In this document: positions 20,658-30,263 of the stretch, piece by piece
How positions within the stretch are numbered: position 1 is the first letter of the stretch
Layout: each line of letters begins with the position of its first letter
Source of the DNA: Metapseudomonas boanensis
GTDB taxonomy: Bacteria > Pseudomonadota > Gammaproteobacteria > Pseudomonadales > Pseudomonadaceae
DNA: 64,000 nucleotides
Assembly: GCF_018704125.1 (NCBI RefSeq)
Contig: NZ_JAGTIS010000002.1
Location: 62,001 to 126,000 of the forward strand
Reading direction: 5' to 3'
Translations under genes and position numbers: made by a program
The notes under the pieces: model-generated
What the model was told of the DNA's origin: nothing
Databases searched by the model: none
The model's input: the letters and a program-made list of their open reading frames with translations, nothing else

Positions 20658-21950
20658 ATGTTCGACGCCCCAGCCCCCGGCCCGATTCTCCGCAGCCTGG
20701 CCGCGGCCTCCGCCCTTACGCTGCTGTCCTCTTGCGCCGACGCCCCGACGCCTGCGCCATCCGCCGCCACCCCGGCCAGCCAACCGGCACCCACGCAACA
20801 ACCGATCAAGGCTCCAGCAGCCACTGCCGCCAGTTTCGAAGAGTGGCGCTCCCGTTTCAGAAGTGAAGCACTTGCCGCCGGAGTCACCCCGACGACCTTC
20901 GATCGCGCGTTCGCTGGCGTAATCCCTGATCCTGCGGTAATCGCCGCCGACCGGAGCCAGCCAGAATTCACCCGTCCCGTCTGGGAGTACCTGGAAGGCG
21001 CCATGTCGCCATATCGGGTGCGCAAGGGTCAGTCACTGCTCGCAGAACACAGCACCACCCTCGATGGCATCGAGCAACGCTTCGGCGTCGATCGCGAAGT
21101 GCTGGTCGCCATCTGGGGCATGGAGAGCAGCTTTGGCCAGTTCATGGGCGACAAATCCGTGATCCGCTCGCTGGCGACCCTGGCCTACGAAGGTCGCCGA
21201 CCAGCATTCGCCCACAGCCAGCTGCTGGCTGCGCTGCAAATCCTCCAGCATGGCGACATCCAGCCCATGGGCATGCTTGGCTCCTGGGCCGGCGCCATGG
21301 GCCAGACCCAGTTCATCCCCACCACCTACAACAGTCACGCCGTCGACTTCGACGGCGACGGCCGACGCGATATCTGGAACTCGTCGGCCGATGCTCTCGC
21401 CTCCGCAGCCCACTACCTGCAAGCTTCAGGCTGGCAGAAAGACCAGCCTTGGGGGATGCAGGTGCAATTGCCGCTGGGCTTCGACTATGCCCTGGCCGAT
21501 GCGGACACCCGCAAACCGCTAGCACAATGGCAGGCCTTGGGCGTGCAGACTGGACCACTCGCACCTGGCCTCGGCGACGAGCCCGCCACCCTGCTGCTGC
21601 CCGCCGGCCACCGCGGCCCGGCGTTCCTGACGCTGAACAACTTCCGCGCCATCCTCAAGTACAACAACTCAACGTCCTACGCACTGGCAGTCAGCCTGCT
21701 CGGCGAACGTTTCGACGGTCGCGGCGAGCTGAAAGGCAGCTGGCCGCGAGATGAACGCCCGCTCAGCCGCAGTGAGCGCGTGGAGCTGCAGGAGTCGCTT
21801 ACTTCCGCAGGCTTCGATCCGGGCGCAGCGGACGGCATTATCGGTGCCAATAGTCGCAGGGCGATCCGCGGTTACCAGCAGCGCCTCGGCTGGCCTGCGG
21901 ACGGGTTCCCGACCCAGAAGCTGCTGGATCAGTTGCGCAGCGGCCACTGA
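20658..21950 (+). CDS. sltB3: Lytic murein transglycosylase with PG-binding domain (SltB3-type)
   Basis: A 430-residue lipoprotein lytic transglycosylase (GH103, MltB class) that cleaves peptidoglycan to 1,6-anhydroMurNAc ends. The signal peptide ends in the lipobox LSSC at about residue 26, then a Pro/Ala-rich linker. The catalytic Glu is in IWGMESSFGQFMGDKSVIRSL; GSWAGAMGQTQFIPTTY and HAVDFDGDGRRDIW are family motifs. A C-terminal peptidoglycan-binding domain covers about residues 370-430 (LTSAGFDPGAADGIIGANSRRAIRGYQQRLG). A decayed second copy of this last domain lies at 23.4 kb. Confidence 0.9.
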   Translation: MFDAPAPGPILRSLAAASALTLLSSCADAPTPAPSAATPASQPAPTQQPIKAPAATAASFEEWRSRFRSEALAAGVTPTTFDRAFAGVIPDPAVIAADRSQPEFTRPVWEYLEGAMSPYRVRKGQSLLAEHSTTLDGIEQRFGVDREVLVAIWGMESSFGQFMGDKSVIRSLATLAYEGRRPAFAHSQLLAALQILQHGDIQPMGMLGSWAGAMGQTQFIPTTYNSHAVDFDGDGRRDIWNSSADALASAAHYLQASGWQKDQPWGMQVQLPLGFDYALADADTRKPLAQWQALGVQTGPLAPGLGDEPATLLLPAGHRGPAFLTLNNFRAILKYNNSTSYALAVSLLGERFDGRGELKGSWPRDERPLSRSERVELQESLTSAGFDPGAADGIIGANSRRAIRGYQQRLGWPADGFPTQKLLDQLRSGH

Positions 21951-21992
21951 GTCAGCGAGCGCGCATCACCGTAGGCGTGGATGGATAGGTTT

Positions 21993-22012
21993 GCGGCCGG
22001 TCACCCGGCCGC
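21993..22012. terminator. GC-rich hairpin between convergent genes
   Basis: GCGGCCGG (21993-22000) and CCGGCCGC (22005-22012) with loop TCAC lie between the sltB3 stop and the adhesin stop. There is no T-run on either strand, so terminator function is uncertain. Confidence 0.4.
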
Positions 22013-22015
22013 GCG

Positions 22016-22990
22016 TCACTCATAGCTGAGGACAAGGTTCGCTGTAGTGGAAAGGTTGCCGGAGGAAACGTGCTCGCCCAGCTTGTAGTAGCGAGCGATC
22101 AGGGGGATGTGCAAAGCCCCGTCCTGTGTCGAGACAGTGTGCAGGACTCGTTTGGACAGCGGCACGACCTCCATGCCCCCCGGGCCATCGCGATATAACC
22201 TGACACCGACATCGGTTGCCATGCCGGGCCCCGAGTCGTTTGCCATTACATCAGCAACCGCGCTTGGATGAAGCGCATCGATCTGGTAGCTGAGGCGGAT
22301 ACCGGGATCGCACTTCAAGGCAGCCTCGAACTGCTTGCCCGGCAGTTCCCTGCCGGAATGCAACTCCCCTACCGTAACGCTGGGTAGTTGCACCACCAGG
22401 TTCGGTGTTTCCAACTGGCAGGCCAGAGTGCCGGAATCGATGGTCCCGTGTACATTGAGCTCAGCAACATCCAGGTCGATGTAGCGTATGGTCACCGTCC
22501 CATTGAAGGTGTGGGTGCCCGGGTCCACAGGGCCGGTCTTTACCAGGCGTACCCACCAGCTGCTGGACTTCAAGTGATAGCTGAAGGCGTTGACCGTCCA
22601 GTTGATGCTGGTTGGCGGATCAAGGTCCATGTGATTGGTGGTGCAAACGCCCTCATTGCACCAGAGCGCCTGGATGCCGACCCCGGGCACATTGGTGGCG
22701 AGCACCGAACCCTCGCGATTACCAGGCACGCCCTGGACCACTGCGCCGAAGTTGCCTGAGTGACGTCCAGAAACGTTGCCGCCGCCACTGCATTTGATAT
22801 GCGGGCCAGAAGCGATCTTCCAACCGCTGTCGAACAACTCGCTTCCCAAGGGGGCATCACGAGGCACCATCAGGGTATTGTCGATGGAGATGCTGGACTG
22901 CGACTTCGCATAGCCGTCCTCGAACTTGCAGCCTGCCCATGCAGCTGGCGCTCCCAGCAGCAACAGCAATGGCCAGAGAATCCTGTGCAA
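22016..22990 (-). CDS. Orphan fimbrial adhesin-like protein
   Basis: A predicted 324-residue exported protein resembling a fimbrial tip adhesin. An N-terminal signal peptide (HRILWPLLLLLGAPAAWA) leads into a Cys-containing lectin-like domain (about 20-190), then a pilin-type domain (about 200-324) with GTLACQLETPNLVVQLPSV, FEAALKCDPGIRLSYQID and a terminal beta strand NLVLSYE. That strand is the kind donated to a chaperone/usher system. No usher, chaperone or major pilin is nearby. The frame is open to 23173, but I choose TTG 22990, which has GGGAGAG upstream and places the signal peptide at the N terminus. Receptor and assembly partner are unknown. Confidence 0.65.
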   Translation of the reverse strand: MHRILWPLLLLLGAPAAWAGCKFEDGYAKSQSSISIDNTLMVPRDAPLGSELFDSGWKIASGPHIKCSGGGNVSGRHSGNFGAVVQGVPGNREGSVLATNVPGVGIQALWCNEGVCTTNHMDLDPPTSINWTVNAFSYHLKSSSWWVRLVKTGPVDPGTHTFNGTVTIRYIDLDVAELNVHGTIDSGTLACQLETPNLVVQLPSVTVGELHSGRELPGKQFEAALKCDPGIRLSYQIDALHPSAVADVMANDSGPGMATDVGVRLYRDGPGGMEVVPLSKRVLHTVSTQDGALHIPLIARYYKLGEHVSSGNLSTTANLVLSYE

Positions 22991-23419
22991 TATGTACGCT
23001 CTCTCCCGGGCGCCCCGGCTGGTCAGAAAGTGGAGTTTGTGGCTCACAATGCTCGGCGGAACGCACAACCCGAACAAGGTAAAAAGAGCCACCAGGTGCG
23101 TAGGAATTTTCCCGGAGACAGCAGCCCTCCCAACAATCTGCATGAAGTTACCCTCGCCGGCGCAACAAGGCACTCACACACAAGCAGGGGTTGCGCAGAT
23201 ACCAATAAGCGGATTTTTGGGTTCAGGAGCAGGTGTCATGGCAGCGGCGTTGCACTGTGCTAGACCCTGTCAGAAACGCAATGGCCGCCAGTGAGGCCAG
23301 CCATTGTGTGGTGGTGTAACGCGATCAGTTGAACTTCTGGCCGTGAGGCTGCTGATCGACCCGCCAGGACGGGCGCACCAACTGGCTGGAGACAAGGTCA
23401 TGGGTAGCCGGTCTCGGGG

Positions 23420-23565
23420 CGACCGCCCCAGGGCCGCAGCGAACGGGTTGAGCTGCAGGAATCCTTGACCGCGACTGGTTACAACCCGGACGCCCCGGAC
23501 GGCATCATCGGTGCCAACCCCCACCAGGCGATCCGCAGTTACCAGCAGCGCCAACGCCTGCGGAC
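23420..23565 (+). pseudogene. Decayed copy of the sltB3 C-terminal domain
   Basis: A plus-strand reading segment (SERVELQESLTATGYNPDA, then PDGIIGANPHQAIRSYQQR) matches the end of SltB3 about 1.6 kb upstream almost residue for residue. DNA similarity starts near 23420 and fades after about 23565. There is no start, no catalytic domain and no in-frame ending like the parent. It is a remnant of a partial duplication; the adhesin gene lies between parent and remnant. The rest of 23174-23760 shows no gene. Confidence 0.75.
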
Positions 23566-23759
23566 CACGAATGGTCCGCAGCTCGGGGAAGACCAAGGAC
23601 GTGCCGGGGCCGAGAACGTCGCCCGACCTCTTTGCAAGCGCCTGCCGCTCCCGCTCGCAGACCGCTGCCAGCTCGAGCAGACACCTTTTGTGATACACTG
23701 CGCCGCCCTCCCTTGCCCCTACGGCAGCCAACGAAGCCTCTAGCGGAGCCAGATTTCCG

Positions 23760-24812
23760 ATGTCCGATACAGACTCGTCCAAACCCGTCGCCAGCGGCGA
23801 AAAGTTCCGTACTGCTCAGGGCATCACCGCGATCAAGGATGGCCAGAAGCGCCGCGCCTCTGCCGAACCCCAGGTATTTGAGCCCAAGCCCAAGTGGCTG
23901 CGGGTGAAGGCACCGGGAGGCAGCCGTTTCGACGCGGTCAAGCGCAATGTCGGCGAACATCGCCTGAGCACCGTGTGCCAGGAATCGCACTGCCCGAACA
24001 TGGGGGAGTGTTGGTCCAACGGCACCGCCACCATCATGTTGATGGGCTCGGTATGCACCCGAGCCTGCCGCTTCTGCGCCGTGGACACTGGCAACCCCAA
24101 CGGCTGGCTGGACCAAGAAGAACCGCAGAACACTGCCAAGTCGGTCGAGCTGATGGCGTTGCGCTATATCGTGCTGACATCGGTGGATCGCGACGACCTG
24201 GACGATGGCGGCGCTGGCCACTACGCCGCCTGTGTGCGCGCCATCAAGGAGCGTACGCCGCAGGTGGTTGTGGAAGCCCTGACTCCGGACTTCAACGGCG
24301 ACCACGAGGCCATTGAACGGGTAGTGGACTCCGGACTGCAGGTGTTCGCTCAGAACGTGGAGACGGTCAAGCGCCTGACCCATGTGGTGCGCGACCCGCG
24401 CGCCGGCTACGAGAAGACCCTGCGCGTACTGGAGCATGCCAAGCGCCACCGCCCGGACGTGCTGACCAAGACCAGCCTGATGCTGGGGCTAGGCGAATCC
24501 GACGAGGAAGTCATCGAAACCATGGACGATCTGCGCGCCATCGGCGTGGACATCCTCACGCTCGGCCAGTACTTGCAGCCCACCCGCAACCACCTGCCAG
24601 TCAAGCGCTGGGTCAGCCCGGAGGAATTCAACCGCTTCCGCGATATCGGCCTGCAGAAAGGTTTCATGGAAGTCGCCGCCGGCCCGCTGGTACGCTCCAG
24701 CTACAGGGCCGACAGGGTGTTCGAGAAAAACAACCTGGGCCTAGCGGCACCCGTGCCGGTACCGGGCCAGCCCCTCGATCCAAGCATCATTCCGGCACTC
24801 AACCTGGGTTGA
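23760..24812 (+). CDS. lipA: Lipoyl synthase
   Basis: A 350-residue radical-SAM enzyme that inserts two sulfurs into octanoyl-protein to form lipoyl groups. Auxiliary-cluster cysteines are in [19 protein letters not shown] and the radical-SAM motif is [13 protein letters not shown]. The C-terminal [11 protein letters not shown] contains the conserved RSSY serine ligand. Start ATG 23760. The partner lipB lies on the opposite strand just downstream, separated by a strong hairpin. Confidence 0.97.
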   Translation: MSDTDSSKPVASGEKFRTAQGITAIKDGQKRRASAEPQVFEPKPKWLRVKAPGGSRFDAVKRNVGEHRLSTVCQESHCPNMGECWSNGTATIMLMGSVCTRACRFCAVDTGNPNGWLDQEEPQNTAKSVELMALRYIVLTSVDRDDLDDGGAGHYAACVRAIKERTPQVVVEALTPDFNGDHEAIERVVDSGLQVFAQNVETVKRLTHVVRDPRAGYEKTLRVLEHAKRHRPDVLTKTSLMLGLGESDEEVIETMDDLRAIGVDILTLGQYLQPTRNHLPVKRWVSPEEFNRFRDIGLQKGFMEVAAGPLVRSSYRADRVFEKNNLGLAAPVPVPGQPLDPSIIPALNLG

Positions 24813-24820
24813 GCAGGTAC

Positions 24821-24843
24821 CCCCTCTCCCGAAGGGAGAGGGG
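24821..24843. terminator. Convergent terminator lipA / lipB
   Basis: CCCCTCTCCC (24821-24830) and GGGAGAGGGG (24834-24843) pair perfectly with a three-base GAA loop in the 70-base gap between convergent lipA and lipB. Probably bidirectional. Confidence 0.65.
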
Positions 24844-24882
24844 CAATCCCGCCGCCGCTTCCTCGGGAGCTCTACGCCTGAC

Positions 24883-25509
24883 CTACTGCTCGTAGCCCAG
24901 CCGCCGGCGCAGGGCCTGCTCCAGAAGCTGCGCCACCTCATCGAGCCGCGGCGGTGTCTCGAGGAAGTCTTTGAGCTGCACCATCTTCAGCCCAGCGTAG
25001 CCGCAAGGGTTGATCCGCCAGAAGGGTGACATGTCCATATCCACGTTGAGCGCCAGCCCGTGGAAGGAGCAGCCCCGGCTGACCCGCAGCCCTAGCGAGG
25101 CGATCTTGTCGCCTTCGACATAGACGCCGGGAGCATCCGCCTTGGGCGCAGCCTTGACGCCATAGGCAGCCAGCACATCAACCAGGCTCTGCTCCATGGC
25201 CGTCACCAGCTCGCGCACGCCCAGCCCCAGGCGGCGCAGGTCCAGCATCAGATAGGCCACCAGCTGGCCGGGGCCATGGTAGGTAACCTGGCCGCCACGC
25301 TCGACCTGGATCACCGGGATGTCTCCCGGCGCCAGCAGATGCTCGGCCTTGCCGGCTTGGCCCTGGGTGAACACACGAGGGTGCTGCAGCAGCCAGATTT
25401 CGTCAGGCGTCTGTTGGTTGCGCTCGACGGTCAGGCGGCGCATCGCCTCTAGGGTCGGCAGGTAGTCCACCACCCCTAGATGACGCACGATGAGCTCGGC
25501 TGGCGCCAC
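24883..25509 (-). CDS. lipB: Octanoyl-ACP:protein N-octanoyltransferase
   Basis: A 208-residue cytosolic enzyme moving octanoate from ACP to lipoyl domains, the step before LipA. Motifs: [45 protein letters not shown] (catalytic Lys in DKIASLG) and [11 protein letters not shown] (acyl-carrying Cys). The start is a GTG at 25509 overlapping the stop of the upstream ybeD-type gene by one base (TAGTG), so translation is likely coupled. Confidence 0.95.
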   Translation of the reverse strand: MAPAELIVRHLGVVDYLPTLEAMRRLTVERNQQTPDEIWLLQHPRVFTQGQAGKAEHLLAPGDIPVIQVERGGQVTYHGPGQLVAYLMLDLRRLGLGVRELVTAMEQSLVDVLAAYGVKAAPKADAPGVYVEGDKIASLGLRVSRGCSFHGLALNVDMDMSPFWRINPCGYAGLKMVQLKDFLETPPRLDEVAQLLEQALRRRLGYEQ

Positions 25510-25790
25510 TAGAGCACCATGTGCACACGTCCGGTGGCGCGCAGGTCACTATGAATGGACTGCAATTGCTCGACACCGGTGGCGGTGATCAACACCTGGA
25601 CGGAGAGGAACCGGCCATTGCGGCTGTCGCGCACCACCAGGGTGGTGGAGTCGAAATCCGGGGCATGGCGCTGGATCACCTCGATTACCAGGTCGGCAAA
25701 GCCGTCGCCGGCATCGCCGATCACCTTGATCGGGTAACGTTCGCAGGGAAATTCGATTTTCGGGGCTTGTACGTCGGAGCTATCGGTCAT
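25509..25790 (-). CDS. ybeD: DUF493 family protein (YbeD)
   Basis: A 93-residue DUF493 protein with a ferredoxin-like ACT-type fold. The conserved core is [28 protein letters not shown] and the C-terminal [15 protein letters not shown]. It typically precedes lipB, as here. A regulatory or scaffold role in lipoate metabolism has been suggested from context, not shown. ATG 25790 is chosen to fit the family length. Confidence 0.92.
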   Translation of the reverse strand: MTDSSDVQAPKIEFPCERYPIKVIGDAGDGFADLVIEVIQRHAPDFDSTTLVVRDSRNGRFLSVQVLITATGVEQLQSIHSDLRATGRVHMVL

Positions 25791-25863
25791 GGCGGCGGCG
25801 GACTCGTGATCCGCGATGCGGACGCCCCGCGCAGGATAAGGCGCAGGGCGTCGGCTCAGTAGG

Positions 25864-27027
25864 TCAATTGAACAGGCCGAAGAAGAACAGGCGAATGCTA
25901 TCCCACAGACGCCGGAAGAAGCCACCCTCCTCAACGGTTTCCAATGCGATCAGGTCCGCGCTGTGCACAACCTGGTCATCCATCTTGACCTCGACCTTGC
26001 CGATCACGTCGCCTTGCTTGATGGGCGCGATGAGCTGCGGGGTGAGGGCCATGCTGGCTTGCAGCTTCTTGGCTTGACCTTTGGGCAGTGTCAGGGTCAG
26101 GTCCTGGGCCAAACCGGCCTTCACTTCGCGGTTCGCTCCCTTCCATACCTGGGCTTTGGCCAGTTCAGCGCCTTTCTGGTAGAAGGTCTGGGTTTCGAAG
26201 AAGCGGAAACCATAGGTCAGCAGCTTCTGGGTTTCCGCGGCGCGGGCTTGCTCGCTGTTGGTGCCGAACACCACGGCGATCAGACGCATGTTGTCGCGCA
26301 CAGCAGAGGCCACCAGGCAATAGCCAGCCTCATCGGTATGGCCGGTTTTCAGGCCATCGACAGTCTTGTCACGCCACAGCAGCAGGTTGCGGTTCGGCTG
26401 CTTGATGTTGTTCCAGAAGAATTCCTTCTGCGAGTAGATGGCGTAGTGAGCCGGATCCTCATAGATGATCGCCCGACCGAGGCGAGCCATGTCGTGGGCA
26501 CTGGAGTAGTGCTCCGGGTCTGGCAGGCCCGTGGCGTTCATGAAGTGGCTGTTGGTCATTCCGAGCTTTTCAGCCGTGGTGTTCATCATGTCGGCGAAGG
26601 CATCTTCGCTGCCGGCGATGTGCTCAGCCACCGCGACGCTGGCATCGTTGCCCGACTGGATGATGATGCCGTGCAGCAGGTCGCTCATGGAGACCTGAGT
26701 GTTGACTTGAACGAACATGCGCGAGCCACCGGTGCGCCAAGCGTGTTCGCTGATGGTGACCGGATCGTTCTCACCGACCTGGCCCTTGCGGATCTCGACG
26801 GTGGCGATGTACGCAGTCATCAGCTTGGTCAGGCTGGCCGGCGGCAGACGCTGGTCACCGTTGTTCTCCACCAGCACCTGGCCACTCTGCGCATCCATCA
26901 GCACATAGGACTTGGCGGCCAGTTGTGGCGGCGAAGGGATAATCTGCTGGGCTGCCTGGGACACCGGCACGGCAATGAGCAGGGCGGCTGGCAGTAGAAG
27001 GCGTTTAGCGAAGCTGATGATGTTCAT
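25864..27027 (-). CDS. dacC: D-alanyl-D-alanine carboxypeptidase (PBP5/6 type)
   Basis: A 387-residue periplasmic DD-carboxypeptidase that trims the terminal D-Ala of peptidoglycan stems. Signal peptide ([15 protein letters not shown]). Active-site triad: SxxK in [14 protein letters not shown] in [14 protein letters not shown] in [21 protein letters not shown]-terminal PBP5-like domain and an amphipathic anchor ([18 protein letters not shown]) hold it to the membrane. The gene is named dacC in P. aeruginosa; dacA would be the E. coli-style name. It follows rlpA by 60 bases. Confidence 0.93.
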   Translation of the reverse strand: MNIISFAKRLLLPAALLIAVPVSQAAQQIIPSPPQLAAKSYVLMDAQSGQVLVENNGDQRLPPASLTKLMTAYIATVEIRKGQVGENDPVTISEHAWRTGGSRMFVQVNTQVSMSDLLHGIIIQSGNDASVAVAEHIAGSEDAFADMMNTTAEKLGMTNSHFMNATGLPDPEHYSSAHDMARLGRAIIYEDPAHYAIYSQKEFFWNNIKQPNRNLLLWRDKTVDGLKTGHTDEAGYCLVASAVRDNMRLIAVVFGTNSEQARAAETQKLLTYGFRFFETQTFYQKGAELAKAQVWKGANREVKAGLAQDLTLTLPKGQAKKLQASMALTPQLIAPIKQGDVIGKVEVKMDDQVVHSADLIALETVEEGGFFRRLWDSIRLFFFGLFN

Positions 27028-27087
27028 CCGTCTCTCTGAAGTTGCTAATGGTCTAACAGGCCCTTGCGGGCAAGGTTTGGGAAGCCG

Positions 27088-28089
27088 TCAGTCCGGCTTC
27101 ACCAGGGTTGGCTGGCCAAGATTGGCCAGACGCACGCTGTCCTGAAGTTGCTTGGCCTCACCCTGAGTGCCGATCGGCCCCAGGCGAACCCGATGCAGGA
27201 TCTGCTGGTTCCGCACGACCGAGCTGATGAACACCGGGGCACTCACCGTCTCGCTCAGCTTGGCCTTGAGGAGTTCCGCAGCGTCCGGATTGGCGAAGGC
27301 GCCCACTTGGAGAAACAGGCCAGACGCTGCGAGTGAATCGTTTTTTTTTGCATCGATCTGCACCGGCAGCACGGCGGCGGCATGCTGCTGCGGGGGCGGC
27401 GTGTACTGCTCGATTGCCGCGGTGGCCAGCGGTTGCACCGCCGGTTGCGGCTGCGCCTTGGCAACGGTCTTGGGCTGTGCCAGCACCATGGGGACCGGAC
27501 GCCCCTGCTGAGCCCACCACTGGTGGGGATCGATGCCTTCGACCTTGACCCGTGCCGTGCCGGTTTCGGCATAGCCGAGTTTCTTCGCCGCAGCGAAGGA
27601 AAGGTCGATGATGCGATCGGAGTAGAACGGACCGCGATCGTTGACCCGCAGGATCACGTTGCGGCCATTGTCCAGGTTGGTGACGCGGACATAACTCGGC
27701 AGCGGCAGGGTCTTGTGTGCCGCCGTCATCCCATAGAGGTCGTACGACTCGCCGTTGGCGGTTGCCTGGCCATGGAACTTGGTGCCGTACCAAGACGCGG
27801 TACCGACTGCCTGGTAGCGGCGCGCGTCGTTCATCGGGTAGTAGGTCTTACCGAGCACGGTATAGGGGTTGGCCTTGACCGCGCCATAGTGCGGCATGGG
27901 CACAGCATCGGGAATGCGCGAGACGTCGACATCCCACCAGGGCGCTCCGTCCCTGTGCGGTCGTGAATAGTCGCCGGGACCGGAAATCGGTCCGCCGGGT
28001 TGCACAGGTTGCGGCGCACGGCTGCTGGAACAACTGGCCAGCAGCATCACCAGCGCGCCGTAGACGGCAACTTTTATTGGTTGTGGCAT
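27088..28089 (-). CDS. rlpA: Septal lytic transglycosylase RlpA
   Basis: A 333-residue outer-membrane lipoprotein (lipobox LLASC) that cleaves denuded glycan strands at the septum in Pseudomonas. A double-psi beta-barrel domain (about 85-180) shows GTASWYGTKFHGQATANGE and NVILRVNDRGPFYSDRIIDLS with the catalytic Asp. A Pro/Gln-rich linker leads to a C-terminal SPOR domain (about 255-333; GLFLQVGAFANPDAAELLK). An A9 run on the coding strand (27341-27349), just before the SPOR domain, is odd in such GC-rich DNA. The stop is three bases upstream of the end of sltB1's neighbour gap. Confidence 0.94.
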   Translation of the reverse strand: MPQPIKVAVYGALVMLLASCSSSRAPQPVQPGGPISGPGDYSRPHRDGAPWWDVDVSRIPDAVPMPHYGAVKANPYTVLGKTYYPMNDARRYQAVGTASWYGTKFHGQATANGESYDLYGMTAAHKTLPLPSYVRVTNLDNGRNVILRVNDRGPFYSDRIIDLSFAAAKKLGYAETGTARVKVEGIDPHQWWAQQGRPVPMVLAQPKTVAKAQPQPAVQPLATAAIEQYTPPPQQHAAAVLPVQIDAKKNDSLAASGLFLQVGAFANPDAAELLKAKLSETVSAPVFISSVVRNQQILHRVRLGPIGTQGEAKQLQDSVRLANLGQPTLVKPD

Positions 28090-28092
28090 CGG

Positions 28093-29112
28093 TTAACGCC
28101 CGCCCCTTGCGTTGACCAGCAATTCAGAAAGTTGATGCACGGCCATGGCGTACATCACGCTGCGATTGTAGCGGGTGATGACGTAGAAGTTCGGCAATCC
28201 CATCCAATACTCCGCCCCCTCGTCGCCTTCCAGCTTGAAGGCCGTAACCGGCACATCATCGCGCACGGCATCGCCACTTGCCCAGCCCAGCGCCCTAAGA
28301 TCGCCGACGTCCTTCACCGGGTCCAGCCCTTGGGTCAACCCCTCGTCGACTCGTTCGCCCCGAACCTGGGCGCGGCTGACGACCGGTCCACCGGCCACCC
28401 AGCCGTGCTGCTTGAAATAGCTGGCGACGCTGCCGATGGCATCCACCGGGTTCTTCCAGATGTCGATGTGGCCATCGCCATCGAAATCCACTGCGTAGGC
28501 GCGAAAACTGCTCGGCATGAACTGCGGCAGGCCCATGGCTCCGGCATAAGACCCCTTGAGCAGCAATGGATCGACCTGCTCTTCGCGGGCCAGCAGGAGG
28601 AACTCCTTGAGCTGCTTGCGGAAGAAATCTGCGCGCGGCGGGTAATCGAAACCCAGCGTGGATAGAGCATCGATCACCCGGAAGCTGCCGGTATTGCCGC
28701 CATAAAAGGTTTCGACGCCAATGATGGCGACGATCACCTGGGCCGGCACGCCGTACTCCCTCTCGGCTCGAGCCAGCGCCTCGGCATGCTGGCTCCAGAA
28801 GGCCACGCCTTTCTGGATGCGCGCCTCGGTGATGAAGATCGGCCGGTATTCCTTCCAGGGCTTGACCCGTTCAGCGGGGCGCGAGATGGCGTCGAGGATC
28901 GACTGCTTGCGCTCTACTTCACGGAACAGGTCCATCAGTTGCTCACCAGCGAAGCCGTAGTCGCGCGTCATCTCAGCGACGAACTCGGCCACTTGCGGGG
29001 CTCCCTCGTAATCCCCCGACAGCGCTGGCGCAGCAGCGCCTAGTAGACTGGCCAAAGTGGCCCCGGAAACAACTCGCTGCATCCACTTTTGCAGTGCGTT
29101 CAAATCATTCAC
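28093..29112 (-). CDS. sltB1: Lytic murein transglycosylase B (SltB1/MltB)
   Basis: A 339-residue GH103 lytic transglycosylase. The catalytic Glu is in VIAIIGVETFYGGNTGSFRV; family motifs include KGSYAGAMGLPQFMPSSFRAYAVDFDGDGHIDIW and the C-terminal NFYVITRYNRSVMYAMAVHQL. I choose GTG 29112, five bases after the rodA stop, which gives the expected length; ATG 29082 is an alternative. The frame opens farther up inside rodA, which is not used. The N terminus has a hydrophobic signal-like stretch (GATLASLLGAAAPALSG). Part of the PBP2-RodA wall-elongation block. Confidence 0.92.
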   Translation of the reverse strand: MNDLNALQKWMQRVVSGATLASLLGAAAPALSGDYEGAPQVAEFVAEMTRDYGFAGEQLMDLFREVERKQSILDAISRPAERVKPWKEYRPIFITEARIQKGVAFWSQHAEALARAEREYGVPAQVIVAIIGVETFYGGNTGSFRVIDALSTLGFDYPPRADFFRKQLKEFLLLAREEQVDPLLLKGSYAGAMGLPQFMPSSFRAYAVDFDGDGHIDIWKNPVDAIGSVASYFKQHGWVAGGPVVSRAQVRGERVDEGLTQGLDPVKDVGDLRALGWASGDAVRDDVPVTAFKLEGDEGAEYWMGLPNFYVITRYNRSVMYAMAVHQLSELLVNARGGR

Positions 29113-29117
29113 TCGTA

Positions 29118-30263
29118 TCAAACCTGGGCGATCCACTTGCGATGGGTATGGATCGCCATCAAAACCCCAAACCCTGACAGCAGCGTCACCAGGTGAGTTC
29201 CGCCGTAACTGATAAAGGGAAGGGGCACCCCCACCACCGGCAGCAGGCCGCTGACCATGCCGATATTGACGAACACGTACACGAAAAAGGTCATGGTCAG
29301 GCTTCCTGCCATCAGCTTGCCGAACAGGGTCTGGGCCTGGGCAGTAATCACCAGGCCACGGCCGATAAGCAGCAGGTAAACCAGGAGCAGCAGGCAGACG
29401 CCCACCAAGCCGAACTCTTCGCTGAGGACGGCAATGATAAAGTCCGTGTGGCTTTCGGGCAAAAAATCCAGATGCGACTGGGTGCCCAGCAGCCAACCCT
29501 TGCCAAATACGCCGCCGGAACCGATCGCTGCCTTGGACTGAATGATGTTCCAGCCGGTGCCCAGCGGGTCACTCTCCGGATCGAGGAACGTCAACACCCG
29601 CTGCTTCTGGTAGTCATGCAGGACGAAGTACCACATCCCCACGGCCACGGGCACCAGGGCAGCCACCGCGCCGGCGATCCAGCGCCACTGCAACCCGGCC
29701 ATGAACAACACGAAGGCCCCCGAGGCGAGGATCAGCAGGGCGGTACCCAGGTCAGGCTGCTTGAGGATCAGGACGAAGGGCACGAGGATCAGCACCAGGC
29801 TGACCGCGATATGCTTTAGCTTGGGCGGCAGATTGTGCCTGGACAGGTACCAGGCGATGGTCGCCGGCATGATGATCTTCATGAACTCGGACGGCTGGAA
29901 GCGGATCACGCCGGGGATATTGATCCAGCGAGTGGCTCCCATCGCCGTATGGCCCATGATCTCGACCACCAGCAGCAGACTGACGCCCACAGCGTAGGCA
30001 AGCGGCACCCAGCGCGCCATGAAGCGTGGTTCGAACTGGGCGATCACGATCATCGCGGCCAAGCCAAGGCCGAATGAACTGGCCTGCTTGGCCAGTAGGT
30101 CCCAATGCTTGCCACTGGCAGAGTACAGGACGAACAGGCTGCCAGAGGCAAGCACCAGCAGGATCAACAACAGCCAGCCATCGATATGCAGGCGCTGCAG
30201 GAGGGTGGCGCGCCGTTTGAGAACGTCCTCCTGGGAAATGGTGCGATCGAAATTGCTGTTCAT
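29118..30263 (-). CDS. rodA: Rod-shape glycosyltransferase RodA
   Basis: A 381-residue SEDS-family inner-membrane peptidoglycan polymerase that works with PBP2 in the elongasome. Ten or so membrane segments. Key stretches: GATRWINIPGVIRFQPSEFMKI, KQPDLGTALLI, FLPESHTDFIIAVLSEEFG (catalytic-region Asp), and FISYGGTHLVTLLSGFGVLMAI. Its start overlaps the mrdA stop by four bases, showing tight coupling with PBP2. Confidence 0.96.
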   Translation of the reverse strand: MNSNFDRTISQEDVLKRRATLLQRLHIDGWLLLILLVLASGSLFVLYSASGKHWDLLAKQASSFGLGLAAMIVIAQFEPRFMARWVPLAYAVGVSLLLVVEIMGHTAMGATRWINIPGVIRFQPSEFMKIIMPATIAWYLSRHNLPPKLKHIAVSLVLILVPFVLILKQPDLGTALLILASGAFVLFMAGLQWRWIAGAVAALVPVAVGMWYFVLHDYQKQRVLTFLDPESDPLGTGWNIIQSKAAIGSGGVFGKGWLLGTQSHLDFLPESHTDFIIAVLSEEFGLVGVCLLLLVYLLLIGRGLVITAQAQTLFGKLMAGSLTMTFFVYVFVNIGMVSGLLPVVGVPLPFISYGGTHLVTLLSGFGVLMAIHTHRKWIAQV

